From assembly GCA_910588495.1 (NCBI GenBank), contig CAJUPU010000007.1, positions 1 to 64,000 on the forward strand: 64,000 bases of DNA, read 5' to 3'. Positions within the stretch are counted from its first letter, which is position 1. Each line of letters starts with the position of its first letter. The position numbers were made by a program, and so were the translations under genes. This stretch comes from an uncultured Oscillospiraceae bacterium (lineage in GTDB: Bacteria > Bacillota > Clostridia > Oscillospirales > Oscillospiraceae). Below the pieces are notes generated by a model. That model saw only the letters and a program-made list of their open reading frames with translations, made no database searches and had not been told where the DNA came from. Of the stretch, positions 50,979 to 59,485 are shown one piece after another.

Positions 50979-52100
50979 TCACAGGTCCAGCCGCATATAG
51001 ATCGAGGACTCCAGCGGGCTGTCGTTATAGCGCTCGACCTGATAGAATCCGCGTTTTTCGTATAGATGGAGCGCGCCCTCCAGAAACGGGAGGGTGTCCA
51101 GCAGCATGTGGGAATACCCGATCTCCTTGGCGTCCTCTATGACCTTCTCCATCAGCTGCGCTCCAATTTTTTTGCCCCGGAACTCCGGCCTGACATAGAG
51201 GCGCTTCATCTCGCAGCGTTCCCCGTCCAGCCTGCGCAGGCCGATACACCCCGCCGGGGCGCCCTCCCAATAGGCCAGATACAGCCGTCCGTCCGGCCCC
51301 CCGTATTTTGACTCCAGATGGTCCAGCTCCTCCTCATAGCGCTGGATGTCCAGATACGTTCGAAATCCGCTGTCCCCAGCGCTCAACATATCCGTATACT
51401 CCCGGAACAGCGCGGCCACGTCCCTCCGGTGGACATATGCCGGGACGATCTCCAGCTCGGGCAGGGCCTCCATGGTGCCCACACAGCGGTTGATGGGGGT
51501 GCCCATGGCGTGGAACTTCTCCTCATAGTCGGTCATGACCCCCTGGACACCGTGCGCATGGAGGTCCCGGGTCACCTCGGACAGGGCGAAGCCCACCTTG
51601 GGGAACTGGAAGAGAGACCACTCGAACAGGTCGTGGTTGTCCGTCTTGAAATGGATCTGCCCCCCCTCCTTGAGGACCCGGCGGTAGCCCCGGAGGAGAT
51701 CCACATGGGTCAGGCGGCGGCGGGAGTGCTTCACCGACGGCCAGGGATCGCAGAAGTTGATGTAGATGAGGTCCACCTCGCCCGGGGCGAAATACCGGTC
51801 CAGGGCGGCGGCGTCGCCGTCGATGAAGAACACGTTGGTCAGGCCCAGCGCCCGGCACCGCTCCATGGCGATGACCATGGCGTCGGGCACCCGCTCCACC
51901 GCCACATATAAATCGTCCGGGTGGGCGGCGGCGGTCTCGGCGGTGAACCGGCCCTTGCCGCAGCCCAGCTCCAGCCGGAGGCGGACGGCGCCCGGCTTTC
52001 GCTCCCGCCAGCGGCCCCGTTCCATGGCCGGGTCCCGCACCAGCAGCGCCCCGCAGGCGTCCATCCGGGGGAGCAGATTTTTCTTCTTTCGCATCCGCAT
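50979..52100 (-). CDS. trmB: tRNA (guanine-N7)-methyltransferase TrmB fused to a GNAT acetyltransferase
   Basis: A 373-residue two-domain protein. Residues 1 to about 220 are TrmB, which makes m7G46 in tRNA: SAM site LRLELGCGKGRFT, IDGDAAALDRYF, YINFCDPWPSVKHSRRRLTH (DPWP motif) and the C-terminal VMTDYEEKFHAMGTPINR. Residues from about 225 to 373 are a complete GNAT domain with CEMKRLYVRPEFRGKKIGAQ and a final ALHLYEKRGFYQVERY. The two may act on the same tRNA or be fused only for coordination. Start: ATG at 52100 with GAGGTGG upstream. The promoter overlaps that of the divergent tRNA-Pro. Confidence 0.9.
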   Translation of the reverse strand: MRMRKKKNLLPRMDACGALLVRDPAMERGRWRERKPGAVRLRLELGCGKGRFTAETAAAHPDDLYVAVERVPDAMVIAMERCRALGLTNVFFIDGDAAALDRYFAPGEVDLIYINFCDPWPSVKHSRRRLTHVDLLRGYRRVLKEGGQIHFKTDNHDLFEWSLFQFPKVGFALSEVTRDLHAHGVQGVMTDYEEKFHAMGTPINRCVGTMEALPELEIVPAYVHRRDVAALFREYTDMLSAGDSGFRTYLDIQRYEEELDHLESKYGGPDGRLYLAYWEGAPAGCIGLRRLDGERCEMKRLYVRPEFRGKKIGAQLMEKVIEDAKEIGYSHMLLDTLPFLEGALHLYEKRGFYQVERYNDSPLESSIYMRLDL

Positions 52101-52129
52101 AGCGTCCACCTCATTTGTTTTTCCCGGGT

Positions 52130-52158
52130 ATCATACCATACCCTCTTGCAAAGCGCAA
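52130..52158 (-). promoter_or_regulatory. Promoter of trmB
   Basis: Minus strand: TTGCGC (52158-52153), 17-nt spacer, TATGAT (52135-52130). It overlaps head-to-head with the tRNA promoter, so the two compete for RNA polymerase. Confidence 0.6.
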
Positions 52159-52174
52159 GGAAATCAGGTATAAT
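52146..52174 (+). promoter_or_regulatory. Promoter reading toward tRNA-Pro
   Basis: TTGCAA (52146-52151), 17-nt spacer, perfect TATAAT (52169-52174). The tRNA begins 226 nt downstream, after a tRNA fragment and a palindromic repeat, an unusually long leader. Confidence 0.65.
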
Positions 52175-52187
52175 AGTTAAGCTTGCA

Positions 52188-52207
52188 GCGCGCCTGCTTT
52201 GGGAGCA
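52188..52207 (+). pseudogene. Fragment of tRNA-Pro (anticodon arm)
   Basis: The 20 bases GCGCGCCTGCTTTGGGAGCA are identical to 52421-52440 in the intact tRNA-Pro gene: the 3' half of the D stem, the anticodon stem and the anticodon loop. The flanks do not match. It could be the left half of an attachment site or the remnant of a second tRNA. Confidence 0.7.
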
Positions 52208-52216
52208 CGGGCGGGT

Positions 52217-52383
52217 CTAGGCGCTGTTTGAAAATTGGAAATATGCCCGGCGGCGAGATATTTTTCGCTAGGCGAAGCCAATTTGACGCAGGAATACTTG
52301 GTGTATTCCAAGGAAAATTGGCAAAGCATGGCGGAAAAAGAGCCGTCGTTTAGGTATGCTAACAATTTTCGAACGAACCCTAG
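52217..52383. repeat. 167-bp imperfect palindromic repeat, copy 2
   Basis: Ends CTAGG/CCTAG, then GAAAATTG / CAATTTTC and GCCAATTT / AAATTGGC pairs, with a perfect centre GGAATAC-TTGGT-GTATTCC (52291-52309). The layout and the centre match the element at 14027-14188 read in the other orientation. It lies between the tRNA promoter and the tRNA gene. Confidence 0.75.
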
Positions 52384-52399
52384 GCAAAAAATTTCATAT

Positions 52400-52475
<76 letters not shown>

Positions 52476-52484
52476 AAAGAACCG

Positions 52485-52529
52485 AACAGTTTAGATGCCG
52501 CAGGCTGAACGCCTACGGCATCAACTGTT
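52485..52529 (+). terminator. Stem-loop after tRNA-Pro
   Basis: AACAGT...GATGCCG..GGC / GCC..CGGCATC..ACTGTT with a short T-run, ten nt after the CCA. Probable tRNA transcript end. Confidence 0.55.
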
Positions 52530-52630
52530 TCCGGGATTTTCACCCTCTCAAATTTCACAAGACGAACGACAGATGCCAACAAGCCATTTTGAGCGTCTGG
52601 CGGTATTTGAACCCGCACACCAAGGATACC

Positions 52631-52749
52631 AAAAAGGGCGCTGAACTCAATCGGACTGTAACTTGAATATCAGTCAAAGATTTATTATTCAAAAAATGTA
52701 TCGTTTTAGGGTAGCGCCCTTTTTCATTTGAAAAAGGGCGCTACCCTAA
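52631..52749. repeat. 20-bp perfect inverted repeat plus a third 12-mer copy
   Basis: Arms at 52706-52725 and 52730-52749 (TTAGGGTAGCGCCCTTTTTC and its complement) with a 4-nt loop. The 12-mer AAAAAGGGCGCT occurs three times: 52631-52642 and 52731-52742 in one orientation, 52713-52724 in the other. This is in a gene-free stretch (52476-52830) at the element boundary and may mark an old recombination or insertion site. Confidence 0.6.
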
Positions 52750-52769
52750 GCAACAACTGTACCCAACAG

Positions 52770-52807
52770 GGCCGTGATTCTTCACTGAAGGATCACGGCC
52801 TTTTTAT
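52770..52807 (+). terminator. Terminator or attenuator before the element cargo operon
   Basis: GGCCGTGAT-TCTTC-ACT-GAAGG-ATCACGGCC followed by TTTTTATTTT, 24 nt before the first cargo gene. It either ends an upstream transcript or attenuates read-through into the operon. Confidence 0.75.
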
Positions 52808-52830
52808 TTTCTCGAAAGGATGTGTCGAAC

Positions 52831-53910
52831 ATGATCTTCAAAGCAGTTATCAGCAGCAAGACCGAACCCGAACTGGGTCAGGCCACCATCCCCTTCCCCA
52901 TCCCGGACAGCGAATACGACCACACCATCGGCCTGCTGGAGGACATGGGCATCGGCTCCCCCACCGCCCAAGACTGCCGGGTGGACGGGCTGGACAGCAC
53001 GTACCCCATCCTCAACCGGCTGGTGGCCCAGAGCGTCAATGTGGACGAGCTGGACTATCTGGCCAAACGGCTGGACAGCTTCTGCCAAGATGAGAACGAA
53101 AAATTTCAGGCCATGGCCTCCAAGCTGAACCTGTCCAGTATCAAGGACTTTATCAACCTCACCTTCTGCTGCCAGCAGGCCACGGTGATCACTGATTTCT
53201 CTAACCTGGAGCAGACGGGCAAAGGCCACGCTCTGACCGTCAACGGCGGTTCTATGCCGGTAGAGGAGTTCGACAAAGTGGATGGCCAAGCGGTAGCCCT
53301 CGACCTGATCCAGAGCGGCGCCGGGGTGGTCACCCCGTATGGCGTCGTGTATGACAACGGCATGAAGCTGGAGCAGCTTTACGACGGGCGACACTTCCCG
53401 GCATACCTCTACCAAATGCCCGAGCTGATGATCGAGATCAAGTCCGAGGAGGATGGTGAGGCCACCGGGTATCTCTATCTTCCATCTTCGGATCGGCAGA
53501 TCCAGAGGACTCTGATGCGGGCGGGGAGCGGTCCGGAGGGCTTTCGGATGGAAATCGCTATGGACGAGCTGCCCCCGCAGGTGTCCAACATGGTCAGTCC
53601 CACCCGCGACGGCCTGGATGACCTCAACGCGCTGTGCCGGGCTGTCGAACCGCTGAGTGCGGAGGAGCGGAAGAAACTGGAGGCGGTGGTGCTGTTGGCC
53701 CAGCCCAAATACGCCGACGAAGTGCGCCAGCTGGCGGAAAACCTGGATCAGTTCGACTTCGTGCCCAAATCGGACAGGCCGGAGGCGGACAGCGCCCTCA
53801 CCGAGCTGGGCTATGTGTCCTACCACGGCAGCCTGACACTGGATGAGCTGATGATGGAGGATCCCACGGAGCGGCACCAGCGGGAGCAAGAGATGGGGGG
53901 TATGGCGTAA
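52831..53910 (+). CDS. ArdA-like antirestriction-family protein (cargo 1)
   Basis: A 359-residue acidic protein. Repeated ArdA-type segments are visible: LDSTYPILNRLVAQSVNVDE, LNLSSIKDFINLTFCCQQAT, VAVV-type strand LEQTGKGHAL, and a second set near the C-terminus (VLLAQPKYADEVRQLAENLD, then ALTELGYVSYHGSLTLDELM). ArdA proteins mimic DNA and block type I restriction during conjugation; here the fold is enlarged, and inhibition is inference. The ATG at 52831 is chosen over a GTG nine nt earlier that is too close to AAAGGA. The protein ends in ...EQEMGGMA, and the next gene starts in TAATG at its stop. Confidence 0.65.
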   Translation: MIFKAVISSKTEPELGQATIPFPIPDSEYDHTIGLLEDMGIGSPTAQDCRVDGLDSTYPILNRLVAQSVNVDELDYLAKRLDSFCQDENEKFQAMASKLNLSSIKDFINLTFCCQQATVITDFSNLEQTGKGHALTVNGGSMPVEEFDKVDGQAVALDLIQSGAGVVTPYGVVYDNGMKLEQLYDGRHFPAYLYQMPELMIEIKSEEDGEATGYLYLPSSDRQIQRTLMRAGSGPEGFRMEIAMDELPPQVSNMVSPTRDGLDDLNALCRAVEPLSAEERKKLEAVVLLAQPKYADEVRQLAENLDQFDFVPKSDRPEADSALTELGYVSYHGSLTLDELMMEDPTERHQREQEMGGMA

Positions 53911-55013
53911 TGGATATTTTCGTTTCCAAGGGAGAGCATGATCACGAAGTCTGCATCCGGCTTCCCGCCGCCCCTGACATGATCTGGCCCATGCTCACCG
54001 AATTGGACCGCTGCAGCGTAAGCGGCGGCCCTGCCAAGATCACAGGCACCTCCCTGTTCTTGAACCTCGCCCAGTATATCAGCGGCGCGGATTTGGAGGA
54101 GGAAGCCGACATTCGGAGGCTGAACGTATTGGCAGGAATGGTGGACGGCATGAGCGTCAAGGACCAGCAGCTTCTTTCCGGCGCACTGGATGCCGAGAGC
54201 GTCAACGGGTTAGACGATGTCCTACGCGTTGTCTACAGCCTGGGCCAATACGAGTTCATTGAGGGCGTCACCACAGATAAGGAGCTGGGCGGCTGGCTGG
54301 TGGAGCATGGGCTGGCAGAAGTTGATTTTCCCAAGGATACCTGGCCCTACCTGGACTACGCCGGGATCGGCAGGTCATACTACGCCGACCACGGCGGAGC
54401 GTACACACCCAGCGGCTACGTGAAGCGCCGGGAGGCTGTTCAGATGCAGGCGGAGGAAACCCGCCCCACCTTCGCCCTCACCCTGGTCTCCCCCACCAGC
54501 ACCTGCCGTCTGGGGCTGCCCGCCGCGGATGACGAACTGGAGCAGGCAAAAAGGGCGCTGCGGCTGGATGATCTGGGCAGCGCCGTCATCAAAAACGTAG
54601 AGATCGACTATCCATGGGCGCATCTGCTTGATATGGATTCCATTACGCTGCAAGACGCCCACATCTTGGCCAAATGCGTCCAGGAGATGACAGCACAGGA
54701 GCTGAGGGTGTTCGGCGCGGTCTTGGAGGCAGAGCAGCCCAGCTCCTTCTCTGATGCCAACCTCACCGCAATGTATCTTGACGATTATGAACTGGTGGAG
54801 GACAGCGAGAGGGAATATGGCCGGGAGGCCCTGCGCAAAGCTGGTGCGGATGACGAGATCCTGGATATGCTGGACGGTTTCACCGATTTCGACGCCCTGG
54901 GCCGGTCTGAGATGGAAGCGGACGGAGTGCGGGAAACCAGCTTCGGCCATGTGCGCCGCCTCAGCGCCCCCTGGCCCGAGCATGGGCCGGAGATGGGCCA
55001 GACGATGGGATAA
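53910..55013 (+). CDS. ArdA-like antirestriction-family protein (cargo 2)
   Basis: A 367-residue, strongly acidic protein. Its first half has the ArdA pattern in good order: VNGLDDVLRVVYSLGQYEFI, TTDKELGGWLVEHGLAEVDF, WPYLDYAGIGRSYYADHGGA and YTPSGYVKRRE. The second half repeats a weaker version (VSPTSTCRLGLPAADDELEQ, YELVEDSEREYGREALRKAG). It begins in the stop codon of cargo 1 (overlap 1 nt), so translation is coupled. Tail: ...HGPEMGQTMG. A role against restriction or in DNA transfer is inference from the family. Confidence 0.7.
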   Translation: MDIFVSKGEHDHEVCIRLPAAPDMIWPMLTELDRCSVSGGPAKITGTSLFLNLAQYISGADLEEEADIRRLNVLAGMVDGMSVKDQQLLSGALDAESVNGLDDVLRVVYSLGQYEFIEGVTTDKELGGWLVEHGLAEVDFPKDTWPYLDYAGIGRSYYADHGGAYTPSGYVKRREAVQMQAEETRPTFALTLVSPTSTCRLGLPAADDELEQAKRALRLDDLGSAVIKNVEIDYPWAHLLDMDSITLQDAHILAKCVQEMTAQELRVFGAVLEAEQPSSFSDANLTAMYLDDYELVEDSEREYGREALRKAGADDEILDMLDGFTDFDALGRSEMEADGVRETSFGHVRRLSAPWPEHGPEMGQTMG

Positions 55014-55080
55014 TGTCAGTAGACTTTCCCGCAAAAGTGTGGTAGTTGTTGTGTCAAACGAATCGAAGGGAGAATACACA

Positions 55081-55878
55081 ATGGCAGTGAATATTTTCAA
55101 GGACAAGCTGCGGCACGCCCAGTTGTTCGGCAAGCCCGTGCTTGCTGCCGATCAGCCGATCCCCCGGGAAACAGTGCCGGACGGGTGGTATTGCTACGAT
55201 ATGCGGGGGACGGGCAGTGACCCCGCCGCCCACGCCGAGCTGGTGGACTACACCAGCTATTACCACAGCGGCACCGTCCTCTCCCCCAAGCCGCTGAAGC
55301 GGCCCACCACCAAAGCCAGACGGATCGGGAAGGGGGACTATTTCCTCCACGGGGAGGAGATGGATCTGGAAGCCTTCTGCGATGAGTATGGCCTGGACGT
55401 CCCGGACGACCCAATCAAATTTGAGATGCGTCCCGCTTCGCCCGATGAAGCGGGACTTTTTTACGCCCTGCCCGCTGAAAAGGATGAGGAGCTGGGTGCT
55501 ATTGGCCACGTCCGCATCGACTTCGGGCGTGACGGGGACGAGTTCTGGCATACCTGGTGGCCGCGTGGCCCCGAGGGGCTGAACACCCCGGAGTTCAAGG
55601 AGGAACTGGGCCAGATCATGGGCCAGCTGCGCCGGAGCGTGCTGAAGGATTTTTCCACCATGTTCCGCCTGTGCCATATCGGCGGCGGAGAAATCGGCGG
55701 CACCGCGGCCCGGAACTACGGCTTCGTGCTGGAAACGGAGCGGTACCGCTACTGCCTGCGCTGCAACCCGGTGCGCGGGGACTACCAAGCCTATCTGACC
55801 TGCTTCGACCTGCGCCAGCAGGAACTGAACCAGGTTCGGGAGCAGGACAGCGGCCCGGTGCTGGGCGGCATGGGCTGA
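55081..55878 (+). CDS. LPD28-like domain protein (cargo 3)
   Basis: A 265-residue protein. The N-terminal 65 residues resemble LPD28 (KPVLAADQPIPRETVPDGWY, CYDMRGTG, VDYTSYYHSGTVLSPKPLK), a domain found in mobile-element proteins of gut Firmicutes and in large polyvalent proteins. The C-terminal half (about 140-265) has FEMRPASPDEAGLFYALPAE, DEFWHTWWPRG and RNYGFVLETERYRYCLRCNP and is not recognised. Function unknown. SD AAGGGAG before the ATG. Tail: ...DSGPVLGGMG. Confidence 0.65.
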   Translation: MAVNIFKDKLRHAQLFGKPVLAADQPIPRETVPDGWYCYDMRGTGSDPAAHAELVDYTSYYHSGTVLSPKPLKRPTTKARRIGKGDYFLHGEEMDLEAFCDEYGLDVPDDPIKFEMRPASPDEAGLFYALPAEKDEELGAIGHVRIDFGRDGDEFWHTWWPRGPEGLNTPEFKEELGQIMGQLRRSVLKDFSTMFRLCHIGGGEIGGTAARNYGFVLETERYRYCLRCNPVRGDYQAYLTCFDLRQQELNQVREQDSGPVLGGMG

Positions 55879-55908
55879 ACCGATACATAAAAAAGGAGGT
55901 TTTGCAAT

Positions 55909-56634
55909 ATGAGCGACAAATTTTTCCCTGAACTGGCCCGCCGCCTGAAGCGGGAGGGCATCTCCACCGGGCCGGTGGAGCAGGAGCGTCTGCCGGTGCT
56001 GCTGGATGGACAAGAGGTCATGGCGGTGGCCCCGGGCGGGACGATTTTCCTCATGCCTGAGACAGCGGACACCCGGCCGGTGGTGGACGTCTATGGCACA
56101 GTGGCGGGGATCAGCGCCCAGGTTCACGAGTACACGGAAGCCATGGCTGCCGCCCCGCCGCTGGCAGCGGAGGGGCTCCACGAGGGGTTCCGGCTGCTGG
56201 CGGATTTCAACGGTGTGGTTCTCGCCGGACAGGAGCTGGATCAGGGCTGGGGGTACAAGTTCGTCACCTGGGCGCGCAGCCCGGATCGTACCGCCGTGGC
56301 CCATGGCCACTACTATGACGGCGGTGACAGCTATGAGGCCGCCAAGCTGGACTTCGCCTGCCGCGCCGGGCTGGTGGACGACCACCGCCAGTTCACCGAT
56401 GAGCAGCTCACCGAGGTGTACCGCTGCATCGCGGAAATCTTGGACAGCGGTTACCCCATCACCAGGGAACGGGAGAAAACGCTGACAACCACCATGGAGC
56501 AGATTTCCGCCAGCGTGGACAATTTGGACGAGCGCGTCAGCCTGTCCAACCAGCGGGAACTGGAGGCGATGGAGCAGCACGGGCCGGAGATGCCGGAGGA
56601 CATTCACAACCAAGGAGGTATGCGCTTTGAATAA
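55909..56634 (+). CDS. Conserved mobile-element protein of unknown function (cargo 4)
   Basis: A 241-residue protein of a type common in conjugative elements of gut Clostridia, without a functional name that I know. N-terminus: ELARRLKREGISTGPVEQER and LPVLLDGQEVMAVAPGGTIF. Middle: LHEGFRLLADFNGVVLAGQE and YKFVTWARSPDRTAVAHGHY. The C-terminal 60 residues are helical. AAGGAGG gives a strong start. Tail: ...NQGGMRFE; the GGM codons are also the ribosome-binding site of the next gene, which overlaps by 8 nt. Confidence 0.7.
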   Translation: MSDKFFPELARRLKREGISTGPVEQERLPVLLDGQEVMAVAPGGTIFLMPETADTRPVVDVYGTVAGISAQVHEYTEAMAAAPPLAAEGLHEGFRLLADFNGVVLAGQELDQGWGYKFVTWARSPDRTAVAHGHYYDGGDSYEAAKLDFACRAGLVDDHRQFTDEQLTEVYRCIAEILDSGYPITREREKTLTTTMEQISASVDNLDERVSLSNQRELEAMEQHGPEMPEDIHNQGGMRFE

Positions 56635-57175
56635 CACAGAAAAAACGGCAGCGACCCCGCAGGGGGCCGGAAAATCCTATACGGTAGAGGAGCTTCTCAC
56701 CCTGATGGGGCCTGAATTTCAGAGACAGAAGGACGTCATGCGCCAGTGCATCGCCGGTCTCACGGAATACGCCGCCCAACTGGCAGTACGGGGCCACGAG
56801 GATCAACTCCCCCGGCTCCGTATGGTCTGCATCGAGATGGCGGAGTTTTGGGGGCTGGCTGAGGATGATACGCCGGAAGGCGCTCGGAACATGGCGGAGC
56901 AGTACGGCAGCGCCTTCGACCACGCGGTGTCAACCGCCCGAGGCACCGGCTGTGCGCCAGGCCTGGGTGAGCAGGCTGTACAAAACACCCTCGCAGGTTT
57001 GGAACTCTACGCCCGGGAGCTGCGGGCCAACGATGAGGGGCTGGAGGATTGGGCTGTGGAGTGCGAGATCCTCGCGGACGATCTGGAGGAATTTGCGGCA
57101 CGGTCCGGGCCGGAGGAGCTGGAAGCGGCGGAGCAGCAGGCGGACAGCGGGCCGGGAATGGGGATGTCGCCGTGA
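56627..57175 (+). CDS. Hypothetical helical protein (cargo 5)
   Basis: A 182-residue, Glu/Ala-rich, probably all-helical protein that I do not recognise. It starts at TTG 56627 with AAGGAGG eight nt upstream, inside the end of cargo 4. Blocks: YTVEELLTLMGPEFQRQKDV, LRMVCIEMAEFWGLAEDDTP, NTLAGLELYARELRANDEGL. Tail: ...DSGPGMGMSP. The stop overlaps the GTG of the next gene. Confidence 0.65.
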   Translation: MNNTEKTAATPQGAGKSYTVEELLTLMGPEFQRQKDVMRQCIAGLTEYAAQLAVRGHEDQLPRLRMVCIEMAEFWGLAEDDTPEGARNMAEQYGSAFDHAVSTARGTGCAPGLGEQAVQNTLAGLELYARELRANDEGLEDWAVECEILADDLEEFAARSGPEELEAAEQQADSGPGMGMSP

Positions 57176-57396
57176 GAGTTCGATACAAACATAACCGGGA
57201 GCCGCAGTTCTATGAGTCCATGTGCCTGACCACTACGCCCCACGAGCCGCTCCCCGCCGTCACCGGGCCGCAGAGCCATTGCGCGGGCTGTCCCTACCCC
57301 GGCCATGGCTTCGTGTGCGGCAACGGCGAAACGTGCCTGCGCACCGAGATGGCCCGGATCATGGAGCGGGACAAGTCTGTTGCTTCTGCCGGGTAG
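57172..57396 (+). CDS. Small Cys-rich protein (cargo 6)
   Basis: A 74-residue protein starting at a GTG that overlaps the previous stop (GTGA). The five Cys residues (one near residue 18, then CAGCPYPGHGFVCGNGETC) suggest a metal site, a zinc ribbon or a small Fe-S cluster. Conserved small proteins of this kind occur in clostridial conjugative elements; function unknown. The frame continues in front of the GTG inside cargo 5, but that part is out of frame with its product. Confidence 0.55.
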   Translation: MRVRYKHNREPQFYESMCLTTTPHEPLPAVTGPQSHCAGCPYPGHGFVCGNGETCLRTEMARIMERDKSVASAG

Positions 57397-57509
57397 CTTT
57401 TGGAGGGGATCTGTGGTAATGTCGCTGTTAATGCTGGTGAAGGGAGGTGAGCCTGTGGGTAAGCGAGGTCAGAAATTTCAAGTGAATACGTTCCGGCGCA
57501 AACAGTGTT

Positions 57510-57545
57510 TGGCCCCGTTCCATCCAAGGGACGGGGCTTTTTTCA
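57510..57545 (+). terminator. Terminator after cargo 1-6
   Basis: GCCCCGTTCC-ATCCAAG-GGACGGGGC followed by TTTTTT. It ends the first cargo transcript and lies inside a short open frame that I therefore reject. Confidence 0.85.
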
Positions 57546-57600
57546 TGTCCAGCCGGAGGAAATTCCGGTGCAAAAATCATAACAGGAAAGGATGAAAACC

Positions 57601-58347
57601 ATGAGCATCCAAAAGGAATGGCTGGACTTTCTGCGGGAGCAGTACCCCGTGGGCAGCCGGGTCAAGCTCCGGGAGATGGGCTCGGACGACCCGTGCCCCA
57701 TCCAGCCGGGATCTATGGGCACGCTCCAGTACATCGACGATATGGGGACCGTTTTCGTGGCCTGGGACAACGGGCGCGGTCTGGGCCTGGTGATGGGCCA
57801 GGACTCCTTCACCGTCCTGCCGCCGCCCCCTCAGTTGCTGAAGCTCTATATGCCGCTCACCGCCGACCTGTTCGAGCCGGACGAATACGGGGATATGGGC
57901 GAGGAGAGCGAGCTGCTGGACGGGCGGGAGCTGCTGGAGTACGAGGATCAGATCATGGCGGCGCTGATCCGCAACCGTATGCCCGAGGAGGCGGAGCGGG
58001 GCATCATGCACTGGTATCATGAAAATGACGCCATGGCCGACAAGGTGCACTCAGTGGTGTTCGGCCTGGAACGGCGGGATGGCCAGCTCTGGGGCGTAGC
58101 CGAGTGCCAGGTGCAGGGTGAGCTGACCGCCGGGGAGCTGAACCGGCTGAAAGACTATGTTGCTGGCCAAGCCTCGGACGGATGGGGCGAGGGCTTTGAA
58201 CAGCGGGAGCTTGACGCTGGTGACGGCGCGGAGCTGTACGTCCATCTCTGGAATTCGGACGTGTGGAGCATCCAGACGGAACAGGAGCGGTTCGGGCCGG
58301 AGCAGACCGCCGCCCAGCCCCAGATAGGGGGGATGGATTTTGCGTAA
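57601..58347 (+). CDS. DUF4314 domain protein (cargo 7)
   Basis: A 248-residue protein. Residues 1-70 are a DUF4314 domain (YPVGSRVKLREMGSDDPCPI, GTLQYIDDMGTVFVAWDNGR), typical of mobile elements. The C-terminal domain (about 140-235) has VFGLERRDGQLWGVAECQVQ and LKDYVAGQASDGWGEGFEQR, again common in such cargo, with unknown role. Start: ATG at 57601 (AAAGG nine nt upstream), not the ATG at 57592. Tail: ...QIGGMDFA; here the Gly codons also serve as the ribosome-binding site for cargo 8. Confidence 0.8.
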   Translation: MSIQKEWLDFLREQYPVGSRVKLREMGSDDPCPIQPGSMGTLQYIDDMGTVFVAWDNGRGLGLVMGQDSFTVLPPPPQLLKLYMPLTADLFEPDEYGDMGEESELLDGRELLEYEDQIMAALIRNRMPEEAERGIMHWYHENDAMADKVHSVVFGLERRDGQLWGVAECQVQGELTAGELNRLKDYVAGQASDGWGEGFEQRELDAGDGAELYVHLWNSDVWSIQTEQERFGPEQTAAQPQIGGMDFA

Positions 58348-59452
58348 GATATTTGAGGTGGAACTGGACGGCCACAACGGTGTCTACACAAAGCTCACTC
58401 TCCCCGCCACCCCCTGTGCTATGCTGGACGCGCTGGAAAAGCTGTGGTTAGCGGAGGGGGAAGCGCCCGGGTGGGAAATCCTCCAGTCCGACGCCTTCCC
58501 CGGCGTATTGATGTATCTGGATCAGAAAGGCACCCTGCCCGAACTGAATGCCCTGGCCCAACGGTTTGCGGCACTGGACGAACAAGAGCTTGCCATCGTG
58601 GAAGGGCTGGCGATCATGGAGCGGGAACAGTCTGAAAAATCGCGCATCCCCCTGCCCCGGCTGATCGACCTGGCCTCCAGCACAAATTGCTGCCACCTGG
58701 TAGAAGGGGTGGTGACCGACGCCCAACTGGGCCGGTTCTGCGCGGAGAACGGCTTTGTCCCGGAAGCTGACGATCTCTCTGACGCTGCGTTCGCGCTGCT
58801 GGACTTTGAGCGGATCGGCAAACAGTTCCGTCAGGCGGAGGGCGGCGTGTTCACCCGCGGCGGTTATGTCCAGCGGCACGATGAATTGAAGCAAGTGTAC
58901 CAAACCCTGGATATCACCATCAAAAAGCCGGACTATGCTATCCTGGCGGAGCTGCCGGACGGCAGCCGAGTCAAGCTCCCCACCCCGCTGGGCGAAACCG
59001 TGGTGGAGCAACCCGCCCGGTGTGTGGACTGCGCCGCCCCCGCCCTCAACGGCCACACCGCCATGCGCTCCACCCTGGATCTGCTGGCCTCCCGTCTGGA
59101 GGAGCTGGAGGTGGATGGCGAGATACCCAAATACAAGGCGGTGCTGGCCGCCACCGGCTGCGATGACATCGCCCAGGCGCTGACGCTGGCGGACGAACTG
59201 GATCAGTACATCTTCGACCCGGATCTGCTGGAGCCAGACGAGGTGGCCGGGGTCAAGCTGGATCAGCTTCTGGGTGACGATATGGTCAAGCTGCTGCTGC
59301 CCCATGTGCAGCTATGCGCCTTCGGCAGCGCACTTATCCAAGCCAGCGGCGGAAAGCTCACTGCCTACGGGCTGGTCGAGCGCGCCGATAGTCATCCCGT
59401 CCAGGGTATGGATCAGGAACAGACGCGGGCAGAGGGGATGAGCTTTGCCTAA
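58340..59452 (+). CDS. ArdA-like antirestriction-family protein (cargo 8)
   Basis: A 370-residue acidic protein starting at TTG 58340, overlapping cargo 7 by 8 nt. The ArdA-type unit is clear: LPRLIDLASSTNCCHLVEGV, VTDAQLGRFCAENGFVPEAD, ALLDFERIGKQFRQAEGGVF and TRGGYVQRHDEL. A second, weaker unit occupies the C-terminal half (AVLAATGCDDIAQALTLADE, LDQYIFDPDLLEPDE). It is therefore related to cargo 2. Tail: ...RAEGMSFA, not followed by a close gene. Confidence 0.7.
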   Translation: MRKIFEVELDGHNGVYTKLTLPATPCAMLDALEKLWLAEGEAPGWEILQSDAFPGVLMYLDQKGTLPELNALAQRFAALDEQELAIVEGLAIMEREQSEKSRIPLPRLIDLASSTNCCHLVEGVVTDAQLGRFCAENGFVPEADDLSDAAFALLDFERIGKQFRQAEGGVFTRGGYVQRHDELKQVYQTLDITIKKPDYAILAELPDGSRVKLPTPLGETVVEQPARCVDCAAPALNGHTAMRSTLDLLASRLEELEVDGEIPKYKAVLAATGCDDIAQALTLADELDQYIFDPDLLEPDEVAGVKLDQLLGDDMVKLLLPHVQLCAFGSALIQASGGKLTAYGLVERADSHPVQGMDQEQTRAEGMSFA

Positions 59453-59485
59453 CGCGGCCTGCATCAAAAAAGGAGGGGGTCTGGA

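Noticed and set aside
57455..57595. A 46-codon frame (GTG start, GGAGGTG upstream) between cargo 6 and cargo 7
   Set aside because: A strong rho-independent terminator (57510-57545) lies in the middle of it, and the product is basic and low-complexity. Probably not a gene.
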